64,000 bases of DNA from Agapanthus africanus (GCA_030015575.1 JASDDO010000016.1:180108815-180172814); one strand, 5' to 3'. Numbered from the stretch's first letter, positions 23,884 through 35,273 are shown. Notes: generated from the letters alone by a model not told the origin. Translations and numbers: made by a program.

Positions 23884-24087
23884 CACGCGGCAACACGTGA
23901 GAGCGCCCTCCCTTCATTTGTTCTTCTGAGGAGATCGCATTTTTTTTGGAGCATCACGTGTCATCACGTGACGGGTGTCTAAATGAGGTATGTTAAAGCT
24001 TCTGCCAAGGGTCACGTGGGTCACGTGAGACACTGCCTCAAAGGGCTTTCTGTAGATCTTTTGGGAGGGGTCACGTGGTGACACGTG
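23884..24087. repeat. Four G-box pairs (CACGTG) in the LARD, first cluster
   Basis: Pairs start at 23884/23894 (the first is cacgcg), 23955/23965, 24013/24022 and 24072/24082. Spacing is 10 bp in three pairs and 9 in one. Flanks make each pair an inverted repeat such as tcacgtggtgacacgtga. CACGTG is the core site of plant bZIP and bHLH factors. Confidence 0.88.
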
Positions 24088-24131
24088 ACCCTTCTTTTCT
24101 GTAGTTGTTAGAAGATCTGTTAATCCCTTTC

Positions 24132-24637
24132 AGGAATTAAATCCCTCGTAGGGTTGAACCCTGACAATAATTTCAAAGGAATTAAATTCCTAGTTTCTTT
24201 TGAAGAGTTGAACTCTGAATTTTCTGTAGGAATTAAATTCCTCATATATATGAAGAACTTAATAGGGTTAAACCCTAATAAGAGCTTTAAGGAATTAAAC
24301 TCCCACTCTCTGTTAGAGAATTATTCTGGGGAGTAAGATTAAGGGAATTAAATTCCTGGTGTTTTACCAGAATTAAGTTCTTAACTAGGGTTAAACAGGG
24401 TCAAACCCTAATTTTATTTTAAAGGAATTAAATTCCTATAGTTCTGTGAGAATTAAATTCTCGTGCTTGCATTCCCTCTCTATGCTTTGGATCTGCATGG
24501 CAGGATCTCAACCCATTGAGAATTAAATTCTCAACTTCAAGGGGAGATGTGCACTTTACGGATCCTCCATCCAAGAGAGAAGAAATGTGTCCTTCTGTTT
24601 TATATCAGAGTTAAACTCTGTTGAGAATTAAATTCTC
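24132..24637. repeat. Array of about 15 TTNAA-centred palindromes with varied arms
   Basis: Examples: agggttgaaccct (24150), aggaattaaattcct (24177, 24228, 24423), agagttgaactct (24204), agggttaaaccct (24264), gagaattaaattctc (24448, 24518, 24623) and agagttaaactct (24607). A few are imperfect (24132, 24290, 24343, 24369). Arms of several kinds remain self-complementary around a common centre. No gene is visible. Confidence 0.88.
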
Positions 24638-25081
24638 TTTCTTTCAAAAAGCCTTCCCTTTCTTACCTAGGGTTTTCTTTTGCAGAAGATCCAAATTCCT
24701 CAAAGTATCCAGGCTTTCTCTCCCTTTTCTTCCCTCTGCGTATATATCTTTTGTATGTCTCTTGGCTCCTATTTATAGGAGAAGCAGCCGAGTCAATTAG
24801 TTTTTGACGAATCTTCCTTGAGAGATTTGATTTGCATCCATCATTCGTTTTGGACCTTTGGATTATTAGGTGAATTTTATTCACCATTGGATTTCAAATC
24901 CAGGGATTCTCCTTTGTTATTTCTGTTAGATTTGAAGGGGAAATCTTTCCAAATTCGAGATTTTCCCATAGATAGATGATATTTAATCACCTCTGAATCT
25001 TTAATTCAATCGATTGCTTTTGGAAAGATTCGAGAGGTCTTTCTCAGAATTTAATTCTGTTAACAAATGGGCTTTGAAGTC
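24638..25081 (-). other. LARD interior spacer, AT-rich
   Basis: No gene, array or recognisable motif seen apart from scattered att/aat runs. It separates the palindrome array from the main G-box array. Confidence 0.6.
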
Positions 25082-25553
25082 GGTCACGTGTGGCCACGTG
25101 ACCCTTGGTCACGTGTGGGCACGTGACCCCCTTGGAACGAGCCTTCCTCTTTCTTTTTGCGCTCTGTCTTCTGGTTGCTGCTTAACCGTCACGTGCCACC
25201 ACGTGACCCCTGGTCACGTGTGAGCACGTGACCCTTGTCTGGACTCTTTTTCTTGGTTTAGCGGGAGAACAAATCTGCTGCTTTGATTATCACGTGCCAA
25301 CACGTGACCCTGGTCATGTGGGAGCACGTGACCTCTTCTGAAGCCTTTTCCTTGATCTGATCAGGGAACCGGTTTGCCTTTGAAGCCGCTTTTATTTGTC
25401 ACGTGCCAACACGTGACTCAGGTCACGTGGGAGCACGTGACCCTTTCTGAAGCCCTTTTCTTTGATGTAGTTGGGAAACTGAACTTGCCTTGCCGATACT
25501 TTTAGGTGTCACGTGCCAACACGTGACTGCTGGTCACGTGTAAGCACGTGACC
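25082..25553. repeat. Main G-box array: five clusters of four CACGTG motifs
   Basis: Motif starts are 25085/25095/25110/25120, 25190/25200/25215/25225, 25291/25301/25315/25325, 25400/25410/25424/25434 and 25510/25520/25535/25545 (25315 is catgtg). Within every pair the start-to-start distance is 10 bp and the second pair follows the first by 24-25 bp. Clusters recur every 101-110 bp. Typical unit: gtcacgtgccaacacgtgac, then ggtcacgtgggagcacgtgac with small variations. The arrangement puts paired sites on the same helix face. Confidence 0.93.
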
Positions 25554-25917
25554 CTCATCTGAAGCTTTTTCCATAAGCTTTTCTGATTTTAAATCAGGAA
25601 ACAACCCCCAAATGCTAAAATATTTCAATACAAATTCCAAGTCATCGGGGCTCCGAAATCAGCAATACATAAAACGTATCATAGCGCAATGCATGCGCAT
25701 GAGTACTGAGCAGATAACTCAAAAGCAACACTCCATCAAGCATCCCGCAATCATCGGAGTCATGGTAAAGACACAAATGTCAAATCCAATACAAAATCAA
25801 TATGATATAAATCAGAACTATACATGTGAATAGCTGATGTAAATGCATGCCAAATCTTTTTAAGTCGCTGTGCGATGCGCGTAACACCGCACAGTGGCGG
25901 ACGTTTTTTTTCACAAG
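25554..25917 (-). other. LARD interior spacer
   Basis: No gene or array seen. It contains a short cytosine-guanine-rich inverted segment gtgcgatgcgcg/ccgcacag near 25869-25893. Confidence 0.55.
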
Positions 25918-25932
25918 AAAATAACTATATAC

Positions 25933-25992
<60 letters not shown>
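25918..25992. repeat. TA dinucleotide microsatellite
   Basis: Nearly pure (TA)n for about 65 bp after an imperfect start (aactatatacgtata). Such runs are unstable in length. Confidence 0.95.
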
Positions 25993-25994
<2 letters not shown>

Positions 25995-26249
25995 TTTGTT
26001 TAATAGGTACGTTCCGCCATTTTGAAAACAATTTAGAAGGGTTTCCTTGTTTTTAAACGTTTCGTGTCATATCGGACACATAGGTATATATATATCGAGA
26101 CCATAGCTCGCTCTTGGAAATCCCTTCGAACTATCAATGCATGCAAAATATATCCAGGTACCGTCCTCTGACTAGTCCTGCTCAGTATGAAAACAAATAT
26201 CCAATATCATAAAAATGTACTGCTCCAAAAGGAATAAATCCCAAAAATG

Positions 26250-26930
26250 CACATAACACCACCCTGTGCGTCTGGTGCGCACGGAAATCAAAATCCATAT
26301 ATGTGCCATACAGGTGCACAAAACAACATCTAGGTGCAACGGGTGTGCACGAAACATCTGTCATAGGCAACGTGTGTGCCTGACAGCCAAAATCCGGTGC
26401 ATCTGACATGCACGAAGAATCTCGATTTAGTGCATCGGGTGTGCACCAAAATCGTATCTCAAAACATGCGCCCAACATGCGCGAAAATCCAAATCGGTGC
26501 ATCCATCGTGCACGAATGAAAATCTAAACCTTGCGCACTCAACATGCACGGAATCACAAAATCCAATAGAAAACGCCGAATGTGCGTAAGTCCAGTCAAA
26601 AGCACGGAGTGCAAGAATCCACTTCAATACCAGAATCAAAATCGACATATCGAAAGACATCAAATTGAAGTCAGGTGCAACCGTAATGCACAAAATATAA
26701 ATCCGGTGCAACAAAGGCACGAAATATAAATCTGATGCGATAAACGCAAGAAACATAAAACTGGGGCGACAAACGCACGAAGTATAGAACTTGTGCATCC
26801 CATGCACAAATACCAGCAATAACTCAAATGCGTAAGCAGCAACACTAAGTGTACCCAGATATAAAGAAAATCATAAACGTGTGCAACTGCGTGCACAAAA
26901 CACATATCAATGCACTACAAGCACATATAA
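26250..26930. repeat. Array of short hairpins of GTGCAN5TGCAC type
   Basis: Irregular units about 30-60 bp long pair a short arm with its complement a few bases later, often followed by gaaa or caaa. Examples: gtgcat/atgcac (26397/26408), gtgc/gcac (26706/26717), tgcg/cgca (26736/26745) and ttgtgcat/atgcacaa (26791/26802). Arms vary between units but remain complementary. No gene is visible. Confidence 0.75.
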
Positions 26931-28228
26931 GCTATACCGAGTGCAAAATCGAAACACTAAAAGTACATGAAACTAGGCTGGAAGCGTAAATCAAATCACC
27001 GGCATAAAATAGGCATGAAATCACAATCAACACCTCAAGAGTAATAACTATGTGCAAGGTATAAATACCCAGTAAGTGCAACCATGGTGCACAAAATCAA
27101 ATATCCTGGAACTCAGTCATCAAGACTAAATCATGCGAATAGATCGTCCAAAATACCGAAATCCAAGCGACGGATACGTGATAGTCAAATCACAAAATCA
27201 CAAATCATAAACCATAAATACTGTCGTCGGTATATCTTCCTTCGAGTCGAGAAGGTGCCGGTACATCCAATACTAGCGGCGCAAGATATCTACTGGCCTC
27301 TTGCTCACGGCTGGCGTCCTCTGCTTCTGGTTCCTTATCTTTCCTGTAGATTACCAATCTCGCAATCCATCGGCTCATCGGCCCGGTCAGGTGTGCTGAC
27401 AGGAACGATTCCGTTCTGGCACTTTTCACGTCATCTCTCGGTCAATCCTCACGACCGCTCGTAAAGCAGCACATCTCTGGCGTCGACCTCTGGTCCTCTA
27501 AATGCACTTCACACATCGGCTCCTGGTGCAAATCTTCTTGCAGCAGTGTACTGGAAGGAATCCCTGCTCAAGGTCTCTTCTGATCTTGCCTAAGCCAAAC
27601 TGTAAGGAGGCCGGTACTCTGGCGTAATCTTTCCTCGCTTTCTGAACATCTGCACCCTTAGTACAACATCTCCTCGGAAGCTGGTCGCATCCCTGCGCCT
27701 CTGTATGCATGTCCGACCTTTAATCTTAACGGGGTGTAGTAACAGCTCGTCTGCATCTCGCACGAGCTTCTTTTCCCGATTGTCTGTATCATCGACCATT
27801 CGGTGTCGCGTCTTTATCTGCGCACTGCAATGTCCTCGGCTACGGTCCCTCCGAAGTCTCTAACACGGACTCGAAATCACGAACTCTGTATCTCATCACT
27901 CAGTAGGAGATATCTAGCCGAACACGTCCTCAGCGTGCATATCGCATCTCTGATGTCAGCGGAGTGAAACGTCGTCTCGTCGAAATCTCATGCGAACTCT
28001 TTACTCCACTCTGCTTCAATATCGACTGATTCGGACTCATCTCATCGTGGCTATACAGACTGCGCTCCGACGGCTGCGCTCGTATCTGGAGTCTCCCAAG
28101 CAGTGTCCCATCACATGATATCCGAATGATGTCGAATCGTCCGATCGACTCGTCAGAACCTCATAATCCCCCAAGAGCTCAACATCTCGGGTACAGTTTA
28201 ATAGTATCGAGTACATACCACAATATCG
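26931..28228 (-). other. LARD interior without recognisable genes
   Basis: Short ORFs exist on both strands (for example 27084-27464 +) but none shows a family motif. The C- and T-rich character of 27220-28230 differs from the AT-rich arrays to its left. I see nothing that assigns a function. Confidence 0.6.
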
Positions 28229-28374
28229 GTGGTCCAGTCGTAGAAGGGCAAACCCAAGCCTCACTAATGGCGCCGCGGAACTGCCGCAAACCCTAAGGTT
28301 CAAAGGCTTTCACACGGTCATTATGTCGAGTTAGGGTTTCATTCTTCTAGAGGGTCCATAGAATCGCTTGCATG
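28229..28374 (-). repeat. Module shared between the LARD and the leader of copia element C
   Basis: About 146 bp resemble 49071-49218 at roughly 70% identity by eye, in the same strand. Anchors are ggtccag-cgtagaaggg, ccaaacc/aaaccc with aaggttcaaagg, cgagttagggtt/cgagttaaggtt and the exact tcttctagagggtccat. The two elements belong to different superfamilies, so the sharing is unexpected. Confidence 0.75.
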
Positions 28375-29244
28375 TCTTTCCGAATACTTTAAACTTAGAA
28401 AATGGGTTCCTGACATTCGATCGTCTCAATCGACTCTCAACGAATCTGCGTGAAGTCGCCTCTAGCAAGCATCAATCTACCTGATGACCTCGCATCGGGG
28501 TAAGCGAACGAACCACATGTCCTAGTCATTAATTCTCGGTGACTAGTGACTCACTATCATATCTCTAAGAATATGCTCATGCTGCAGTAGCTCCAATCAT
28601 CTGGGCGTTATCTCTTCATCCGCAGCAGCAACTGGTTCCTTCATCCGTACGCTGAACAGCGCCTCGATCATCATGAATAAGCGATAATATCAACGGTCAT
28701 CGCATCCTGGCTGGCCTCTATCAGTGGCTCAATCCTCTGGTGCCGATCAGCACATCCGGAAATCTCGTAAAAGCAATCAATCCTAACGCTCATGGCGCGA
28801 AAACACAAAAAGACGACGCCTCAATTTGCAATCGTATGTCTCTGGAATCACGCCCTGGTCAGCCCTCGTCCACGACGAGCTCATGCTGACGCAACTCGAG
28901 CCATAGCTCACTCTGCCCGTGCAATCGTGGCGGTAAAACCATAACTAGTATCGATGAGGATAGATCATAGGAAGGAATATAATACGGTGCAAGGAAATGT
29001 ACATCCTAAGGTTTCTTAAGCGGAGTGGCGTGTCGTAAGTATGCCGCGGAACATACCCACGGTACGTCACTCTAGTTTAGTCACCTATTCCATCAACCAA
29101 AGGTCATCCTACGCGACGAAAGTTCGGGTCTAATACCCCCTCGACTAAGTCTAAGTTCCGTAAGGTCAAGCCTAAGTTCCGTATATAAATAACGCCCTAG
29201 GCACCACATAGTCAAACTCAGACTCGAACCAAGGTCAACCTTGC
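28375..29244 (-). other. LARD leader next to its 5' LTR
   Basis: No ORF of note. Around 29013-29060 the sequence (cggagtggcgtgtcgtaagt, atgccgcgg, acatac) matches the leader of element E near 58760-58800, in the same position relative to the PBS. This supports common ancestry of LARD and E. Confidence 0.7.
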
Positions 29245-29256
29245 GCTCTGATACCA
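29245..29256 (-). promoter_or_regulatory. Primer-binding site of the LARD
   Basis: gctctgatacca reads TGGTATCAGAGC on the minus strand, an exact match to the initiator tRNA-Met complement. It lies four bases from the LTR end. Confidence 0.92.
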
Positions 29257-29260
29257 ACTT

Positions 29261-32200
29261 TGTCACGACCCGAAAGAGCACGTGACTGGCCCTTGAACCA
29301 TATGAAGTCTATAGGACCCCATCTGATCCAAGTAAGCCAAAAGCCCAGAAATCTAAAACCATTTAAAGAGTAAATAAGGAAAACTGGTTTTAAGAAGTAA
29401 AGAAATCACGTTTCGAAAATCAAAGTTTTTAAATAACTAAGCCGAATATGCATTTTAAATTGTGTAACCTTTTCTGAAAATTTCGGCAGAGTTTCCTTTG
29501 TAAAAACTGGCCCCAAACGGGGTACAACAAGAATAATATATATGAAATGATAAAAGGCATCCCCAAGCGGGAGCTAGCTCTTCGTCAATCGACGGTCACA
29601 ACCATGCAAGCAATAATAATATACAACGCCAAAGGGCGAGGATCAAAACCCAAAAAGAAACTCAAAACAGCCAGAAAACCGTAATACTACTGCGCGACTC
29701 TAAGGTCAAAATAATACAACACTGTTTTCTAAGTCTGAAACAATATACAAGTTTTGGTTGATGGAATCTCTAGATACAATGAATAATACATGAACAATGG
29801 CGGTTCTGATATAAAAGAACCCACCTACCAACGCAAGTCACCCATATGGAAGCAGTGTGCCAGAAATGCCGCTATGGAATCTGTACGGCAAAACCTGCAA
29901 GAACTGTGGCACAACGGGGGTGAGTTGCCAACTCGTGAATAGAAAATATCTACAAGCAGAGATCGAATGCATGACCCATCCTAGGTCGATACGATCAGAT
30001 ATAAATAAACCTCAATATGAATAAGTCTGAAGCATGCTAAACTGGCAATGTAATCTCTATACATGAGTGTAGTGCCAAGTGCTCGTGCCAGTGCCTCAGG
30101 TAATAGCATATCATAAATGTGAAGTAGAATCATTGAAATCAAATATGCAAGTACGTGGATCCCGTCCACTCGTCACCCAATGACAAAACCATCATGCATG
30201 TAAATATCATCAGCATATGCATGGAAATATGAGGATATAAACCACCGGTGTCCCTCGCGACACGTCAAAATCATGGAACCGGAGTGCCCAGTATCGGCAC
30301 TCGAAAACATCATGAAAACTGTGCCCAGCATCGGCACGTAAATCCTCATATATCGGGCTCCGTCAGTCCGGATCGGCCCACGGGCTCTGTCTGCGGTATC
30401 GGCCCTCGGCCCCGGCAGTACGCCCATATCCATCTATCGACTCTGGTCAGTATCCTCCGGAAAACCGCCAGGTCCAACCAATCACCGGTAGGTACTCGCC
30501 ACCCTGCCAGGCTCATCGTCTACTCTACGAAAAACATTTCTTGCCCCGGGGAACCATACCGGGTCCACCATGTACCCGCAATCGGCCTAATCCGCCTCCT
30601 CGAATCGGGTTTCACATGTCGCTCTCAGCACCGAGAAAACACATGGTGGACGCACTGAAATATCATATTAAGGGTAACCGGGTTTTAAAACAGTTACATA
30701 TTCTCTTTTTAAACACCCACGGTTCCCAAAACCAGAAATATCATGGAAACAACATATCTCAATGCGTATAATCACCAAGCATGATGTGTGTGACATGTAA
30801 AAGAAATGTAAGCACATCAGTCTGTCATGCAAGAATCATATCCTGAATGCAACAGTACTACAGTGTAGTGACATGGCAATTATCGATGATGAAGTGTGTG
30901 AGCCGGCAACAGTGTACGTGGAACATACGCATCATCGATAATGGTGCTGGTGTCCTAGCAGCATGACTGAAATATATCAACAATACAAGCGATGTAATGC
31001 AAATAGCATGAATATGCGGAATCGAATAATCAACGCAACAGTAAAGAACCTGCCCCAATAAATATATCATGCAACCTTGCCTTTTGAAATAAGACGAATC
31101 AGGGCTTTTGGTAAAATAAGGGCTACGGTGATTTAAGAAAAGATGCGTCTTTTGAAAATATCCGTATAAACCCTTTTTGCCTATCTTTAAAATATCCCCG
31201 ATTCGTTAGTTTTGAAATAGGTATGACTCGGGTCTAGTGTAACGCCTACTATGTGAACTACGAACCCAACAATCAAGTCAATCGGGAGGGGTATGGAAAC
31301 CACCTAAATCTGAGTCGATATACATATATATATATATAGTCGGTGATCTCGCCTCAATAGTATCACGTATGATACAGTATCATATAACATCCTCGAGTCA
31401 TGAGTGCGGATCTAATATCAATATAAAGCTCGTACGGTAGATCGTCGTACGGCATCCCAATAGCTGAGTACGGGTCAATATCACATTCATCTCATCACCT
31501 ATCCGGTATCACTACCATCATATCACATCTCAATCCCATGTATCATCCTCAATCCCGTATATGAACACATAGTCCCATACCCATGTGTAGATATACACAC
31601 CTCTATATGCGCACAGATAAATGAAAGAATGCATGCAAGTATATGTGTACGTGTATGTGCAGGTGCAACCACTACTCTAGGGTTCCGCACTATACTAAAC
31701 CAATACATCCTTATTATCAATAATACCATTATTACCATCAATAATCCTAAACAACACATAATAAATATATGTGTGTATACGTATTCGTATACATCACCAC
31801 GGACTGCGGGGGTGCTATACGCCATCCACCAGACTTCTCCCCGTAGATATAATCTACTCACCTTGCTTCTCATGTATCGGTGCCGATGTCGCCATCTTCA
31901 TCTTCTTTGCCTCAACATCTCGTAGGGTACCTACAAGTATATCACAACGCTAAAGCACATGAAAATCACATCGGAAACCAAAATAGCACACGCTACCCGC
32001 ATAGGTAAAAACCTATCGACTCGCATGTAAACACGATCAATATCCGCTTGTCGTTGACGTCCAAACGCCACCCGACAGGAATGAATCACCAAATACCAAA
32101 ATCCATGCTAAAACAAGTTGTAAATCATACACCAACTCAAGCTAATCAACCCAGATTTTACCCTAACTGGAATCAGTCAAAACTAGACATACCCAGGGTC

Positions 32201-33312
32201 AAGACTAGAGGAAATAGGGCCATGCACAAAAATCGAGGCAATTCCCTCCTGCTCTGGCCGCAAATTGCGGCCAGAAGGAATAAATTGGCGGCCGTACTTT
32301 GGAGTTGGGGGCTAGGGTTTGGTGTGGTGGTTCCATGGTGCATGCACATCTTACTGTCAACTCAATTTTATTTTTGGGGTCTCGGGGTGATAGCAGATTC
32401 CACAAAACACTCCCAGATTTACAGTTTTTCCCGATATCGATTCCGTAATTCCGTATTCTGTGTTCTAGCTCAGGTTTGGGTCCAAATTAGCATCACACAA
32501 GGGGTTCTAAGGTCACAACAAGCCTCAATTTCACTTTGATTTCAGGTCTAACCCTAAACCCTAACTTGAATTCTCCAAAGCCCACAAAACGACACAATAT
32601 CGATATGAAACTAGAATTGATGCACAAGAAATGAGATACTACTCTAATAGGTGCAGAAATTACCTCCTTTGGCAACTCAAAAAAATTCTTGAGTTGCTCA
32701 AAGTCCTCCAAATCCAACCTTGCTAGGTTCAATGTGTAGCTAGTGAGCTTGGGAGCAAGTTTTGTGAAGTGGGAATGGGGTTTTGGGGTTGATTTCATTG
32801 TGGATCTAGGGTTTCATGAAGAGGGAGAGAGAGGGAGAGGGAGGAGCAGCAGCTCAAGTGGAAGAGGGGAGAGAAAATGAGAAGGGAAATGATGGGAGGG
32901 CATGGGTCAAAAGAGGTTTGACCTAGACATTCTCTCTCATCATCATACTTACTTTTTCCTTTTCTTTTCTTTTCCTTCTCACTCCAATAGTGAACCCAAA
33001 AGAACAACCATGGCAATAGAAATGTAACACAAGTGTAACAAGTGTGGAAAATGATATGTGCACATTTTTGCACAAAAATGCTAAAAATCCAATTAGCGAT
33101 TTTTAATCGCGATTAACACTAATTTAGCATATAACTAGTCTTAAAAACATTAAAATGGCATAATTCCATAAAATACCCTATTTTATAATTTTCCATAATT
33201 TTCCCCCATTTATTTGTATTTAATTATACCGGAATATTAAAATATTCATTAAAATAATATTAAATTATAAAATTTCCCAAAAATCATATTTTATTATTTT
33301 GAAAACGTTACA
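29261..33312 (-). repeat. LARD 5' LTR (right copy, 4,052 bp)
   Basis: This is the partner of 18054-22065, ending aaaacgttaca and followed by the target duplication gtgga (33313-33317). In element orientation this is the upstream, promoter-bearing LTR. I could not locate the promoter by eye. Confidence 0.93.
30879..30942. other. Perfect 13 bp stem in the LARD LTR (right copy)
   Basis: Same arms as at 19647-19710, here at 30879-30891 and 30930-30942. Confidence 0.85.
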
Positions 33313-35268
33313 GTGGAGCCCTTAGGATCTTTGCTTGATCAGCGTTGTGATGGCAGTCACACTAGTGGGGGTTGGGTAATCTATAAGCACATCCTTATAC
33401 AGGTCCCTAGTCGCGGGACTATCGAGACAGGGCATCGATACTCCGGAGTAGACTAGCGTATGCGCTTCTCATCCCAGTATGGGAGATGGTCTGTCTCACA
33501 GCCATTAGTACGTCGTACTGGAGATAGTATACGGGTGCTCGTTAGGTTACGAGTACACTGGACAGGACTCGTCGGGAACTGACCGGTTGGTATTATACCT
33601 ATCGTCAGTTATCAGTTCCCAGGTGACATGAGTACAACTTAGTCCACTGACTTGACACTGTCACTTCGCCTCGAGTGTGTTCCCACTGTACTTTGATTAC
33701 TACCCTACCGCGGCTCAAAGGAGTCGTGCAAACAGGTAGTAGTTGGGTGCAGTCCCGAAGCACTTGGAGGCAGTGACGGTTAGACAGGATTCGTCTCTCC
33801 CGGTATTGGGGGTTGACATCGCGCTGTGTCTAGGAGAGCCATTACACGTGTAGTCCCTGGCCAGGGCAATCGAGATATACTGGTAGGCTTCCAGTGTTAT
33901 CTCAGGGTGTTTTGGGCTTCACTCCGACACGACTTGTACCGCTATTAGAGGACTGAAGTTTACCGTCCCCCTAGGCCCGCCATGCGATGTATCAGACGAA
34001 CAGACCGGACTGTACGGAGATTGTCACAGTCAGACTCAGTAGGAGTTCAGATGGGTTTCACCTCGTCAGTCTTCTTGTCGGCATCTACCTGGGGCCGTTA
34101 CGCACAGCTAGTGCCGCTTGCGGTCTGTGGTTAAACCCACTGCCAGCGTAGTGTCGAGTCTTTAGAGTCCTACACAGAGAGCTATTCGCCTTTAGGCAAA
34201 AGAGTAGTGGTCGCATGGTTTTGCGACAGGTCGCACGGTTTTGCGACAGGGTTCGGTCACATCCGTGCACTTATGCACGTAAAGTGTCCGGACAGCTAAC
34301 ACTAGCGGGCTTTGGTTTAAGCCAGATCCTAGTGTACGTTTTGGGATTGGATTTATCCAGTATGTATTCGTGTTCCTCGGAACGCGGATGCGGGTGTGTA
34401 TGCACAGTTGACGGAGAGACAGAGGCAGAGGATTCTCATTAGGGTTGTTGACTGTTGACTGTTGACTTTTTGCTCAACCCTAATGAGAATATGATATGTA
34501 ATTAACAATAATATTAATTAAGTATTATGGTGACATGGTTGTTGAGGGGTTGACTTTGTTGACTTGTTGACTTTGTTGACCGGTTGACTAGGTTGGACTA
34601 GTTGACCATCATGATGACAATGGCTATTATTTCATGGCAAAGACTTTTTACTTGCTTGTTTCTCTTGTGAAAAATGAGTGCATGAAATGATATGGCTATT
34701 GTAGCTTAAACCATCACATAATACTTGATTGCTATGATTTGTGATGATGGCTTTAGATTATGAGAGCCAAGAGAGAAAAGTCTTTCTCATTCTATCATTT
34801 TCATTCTCTCTCTTGTGTTCTTGAGCTCTCATCTTCTTCCTCTTGCTCTCCCTCTCTTTAGTCTATGGTTCACTTGTCTCATGTGTTGAGAACCAAGAAC
34901 CATAGAGAAAAATCCCAACACACTCTCCTCTACTCACTCTAGTTCACAAGGTTTAGCAAACCGAGTGAACTAGTTTCTTCAAAGCTCGAAGAAGAAGCCA
35001 AAGGTAGAAGCTTTCAGGTGGATCGATCTTCGGCGCAAGGAGACGACGGGGTGAAGCCGATCCGGACAACCATCGAGGCTTGAAGACGAAGGAGTTCAAG
35101 AAAGAAAGGTATAACCCCCTAACCGAGTAGTTAACAACTCCTAGTTAGGTTGTTAGTTAGATGTTTAACAAAGATCCGGTTTTGAGTCCATGTTACCGCC
35201 TCTACAAAATTGTTTTTCACCAAATTCCGCATGCCCGAAAGCACCGGGAGAGGTAGCATGGACTTACA
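33313..35268 (+). repeat. 3' LTR of element A, remainder
   Basis: It resumes with gtgga (the duplicated target) and gcccttaggatctttgc, matching the 5' LTR from about 9861. It ends GGACTTACA and is followed by the element's own duplication ctata. It has one short local duplication around gcacggttttgcgacagg (34228-34246) absent from the 5' LTR. Confidence 0.93.
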
Positions 35269-35273
35269 CTATA

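Larger units (their letters stand above)
18054..33312 (-). mobile_element. Large non-autonomous gypsy-type LTR element (LARD class)
   Basis: LTRs of 4,012 bp (18054-22065) and 4,052 bp (29261-33312) are flanked by the duplication gtgga. On the minus strand the LTR starts TGTAACG and ends GGGTCGTGACA. An initiator-Met-type PBS sits beside the right LTR and a polypurine tract beside the left, so the element runs right to left. The 7.2 kb interior has no recognisable gag or pol. It is filled with arrays of palindromes, G-box pairs, hairpins and tandem repeats. LTRs look about 1-2% diverged, making it younger than A, which it interrupts. LTR ends, PBS and leader match element E. Confidence 0.93.
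9682..35268 (+). mobile_element. Copia element A with nearly complete gag-pol, 3' LTR split by the LARD
   Basis: The 5' LTR is 9682-11797 (2,116 bp). The 3' LTR is 17869-18053 joined to 33318-35268 (about 2,136 bp). The 5 bp duplication ctata flanks the element at 9677-9681 and 35269-35273, within the interior of B. Domain order is gag, protease, integrase, RT, RNase H, as in Ty1/copia. The leader is about 2.1 kb. LTRs differ by roughly 1-2% by eye, which points to a fairly recent insertion. It looks nearly whole but is broken, with a few interruptions in gag-pol. I do not assign a copia lineage. Confidence 0.95.

Noticed and set aside
23580-25553. CRISPR-like regular palindromic repeats
   Set aside because: The repeats are short, their arms vary, the spacers are not unique fixed-length units, there are no cas genes, and the context is a plant retrotransposon.
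25780-26031. ORF with long Ile-Tyr alternation
   Set aside because: It is simply the translation of the TA microsatellite.
27084-27464. 126-residue plus-strand ORF in the LARD interior
   Set aside because: It is antisense to the element, has low-complexity composition and no motif. Nothing supports a gene.
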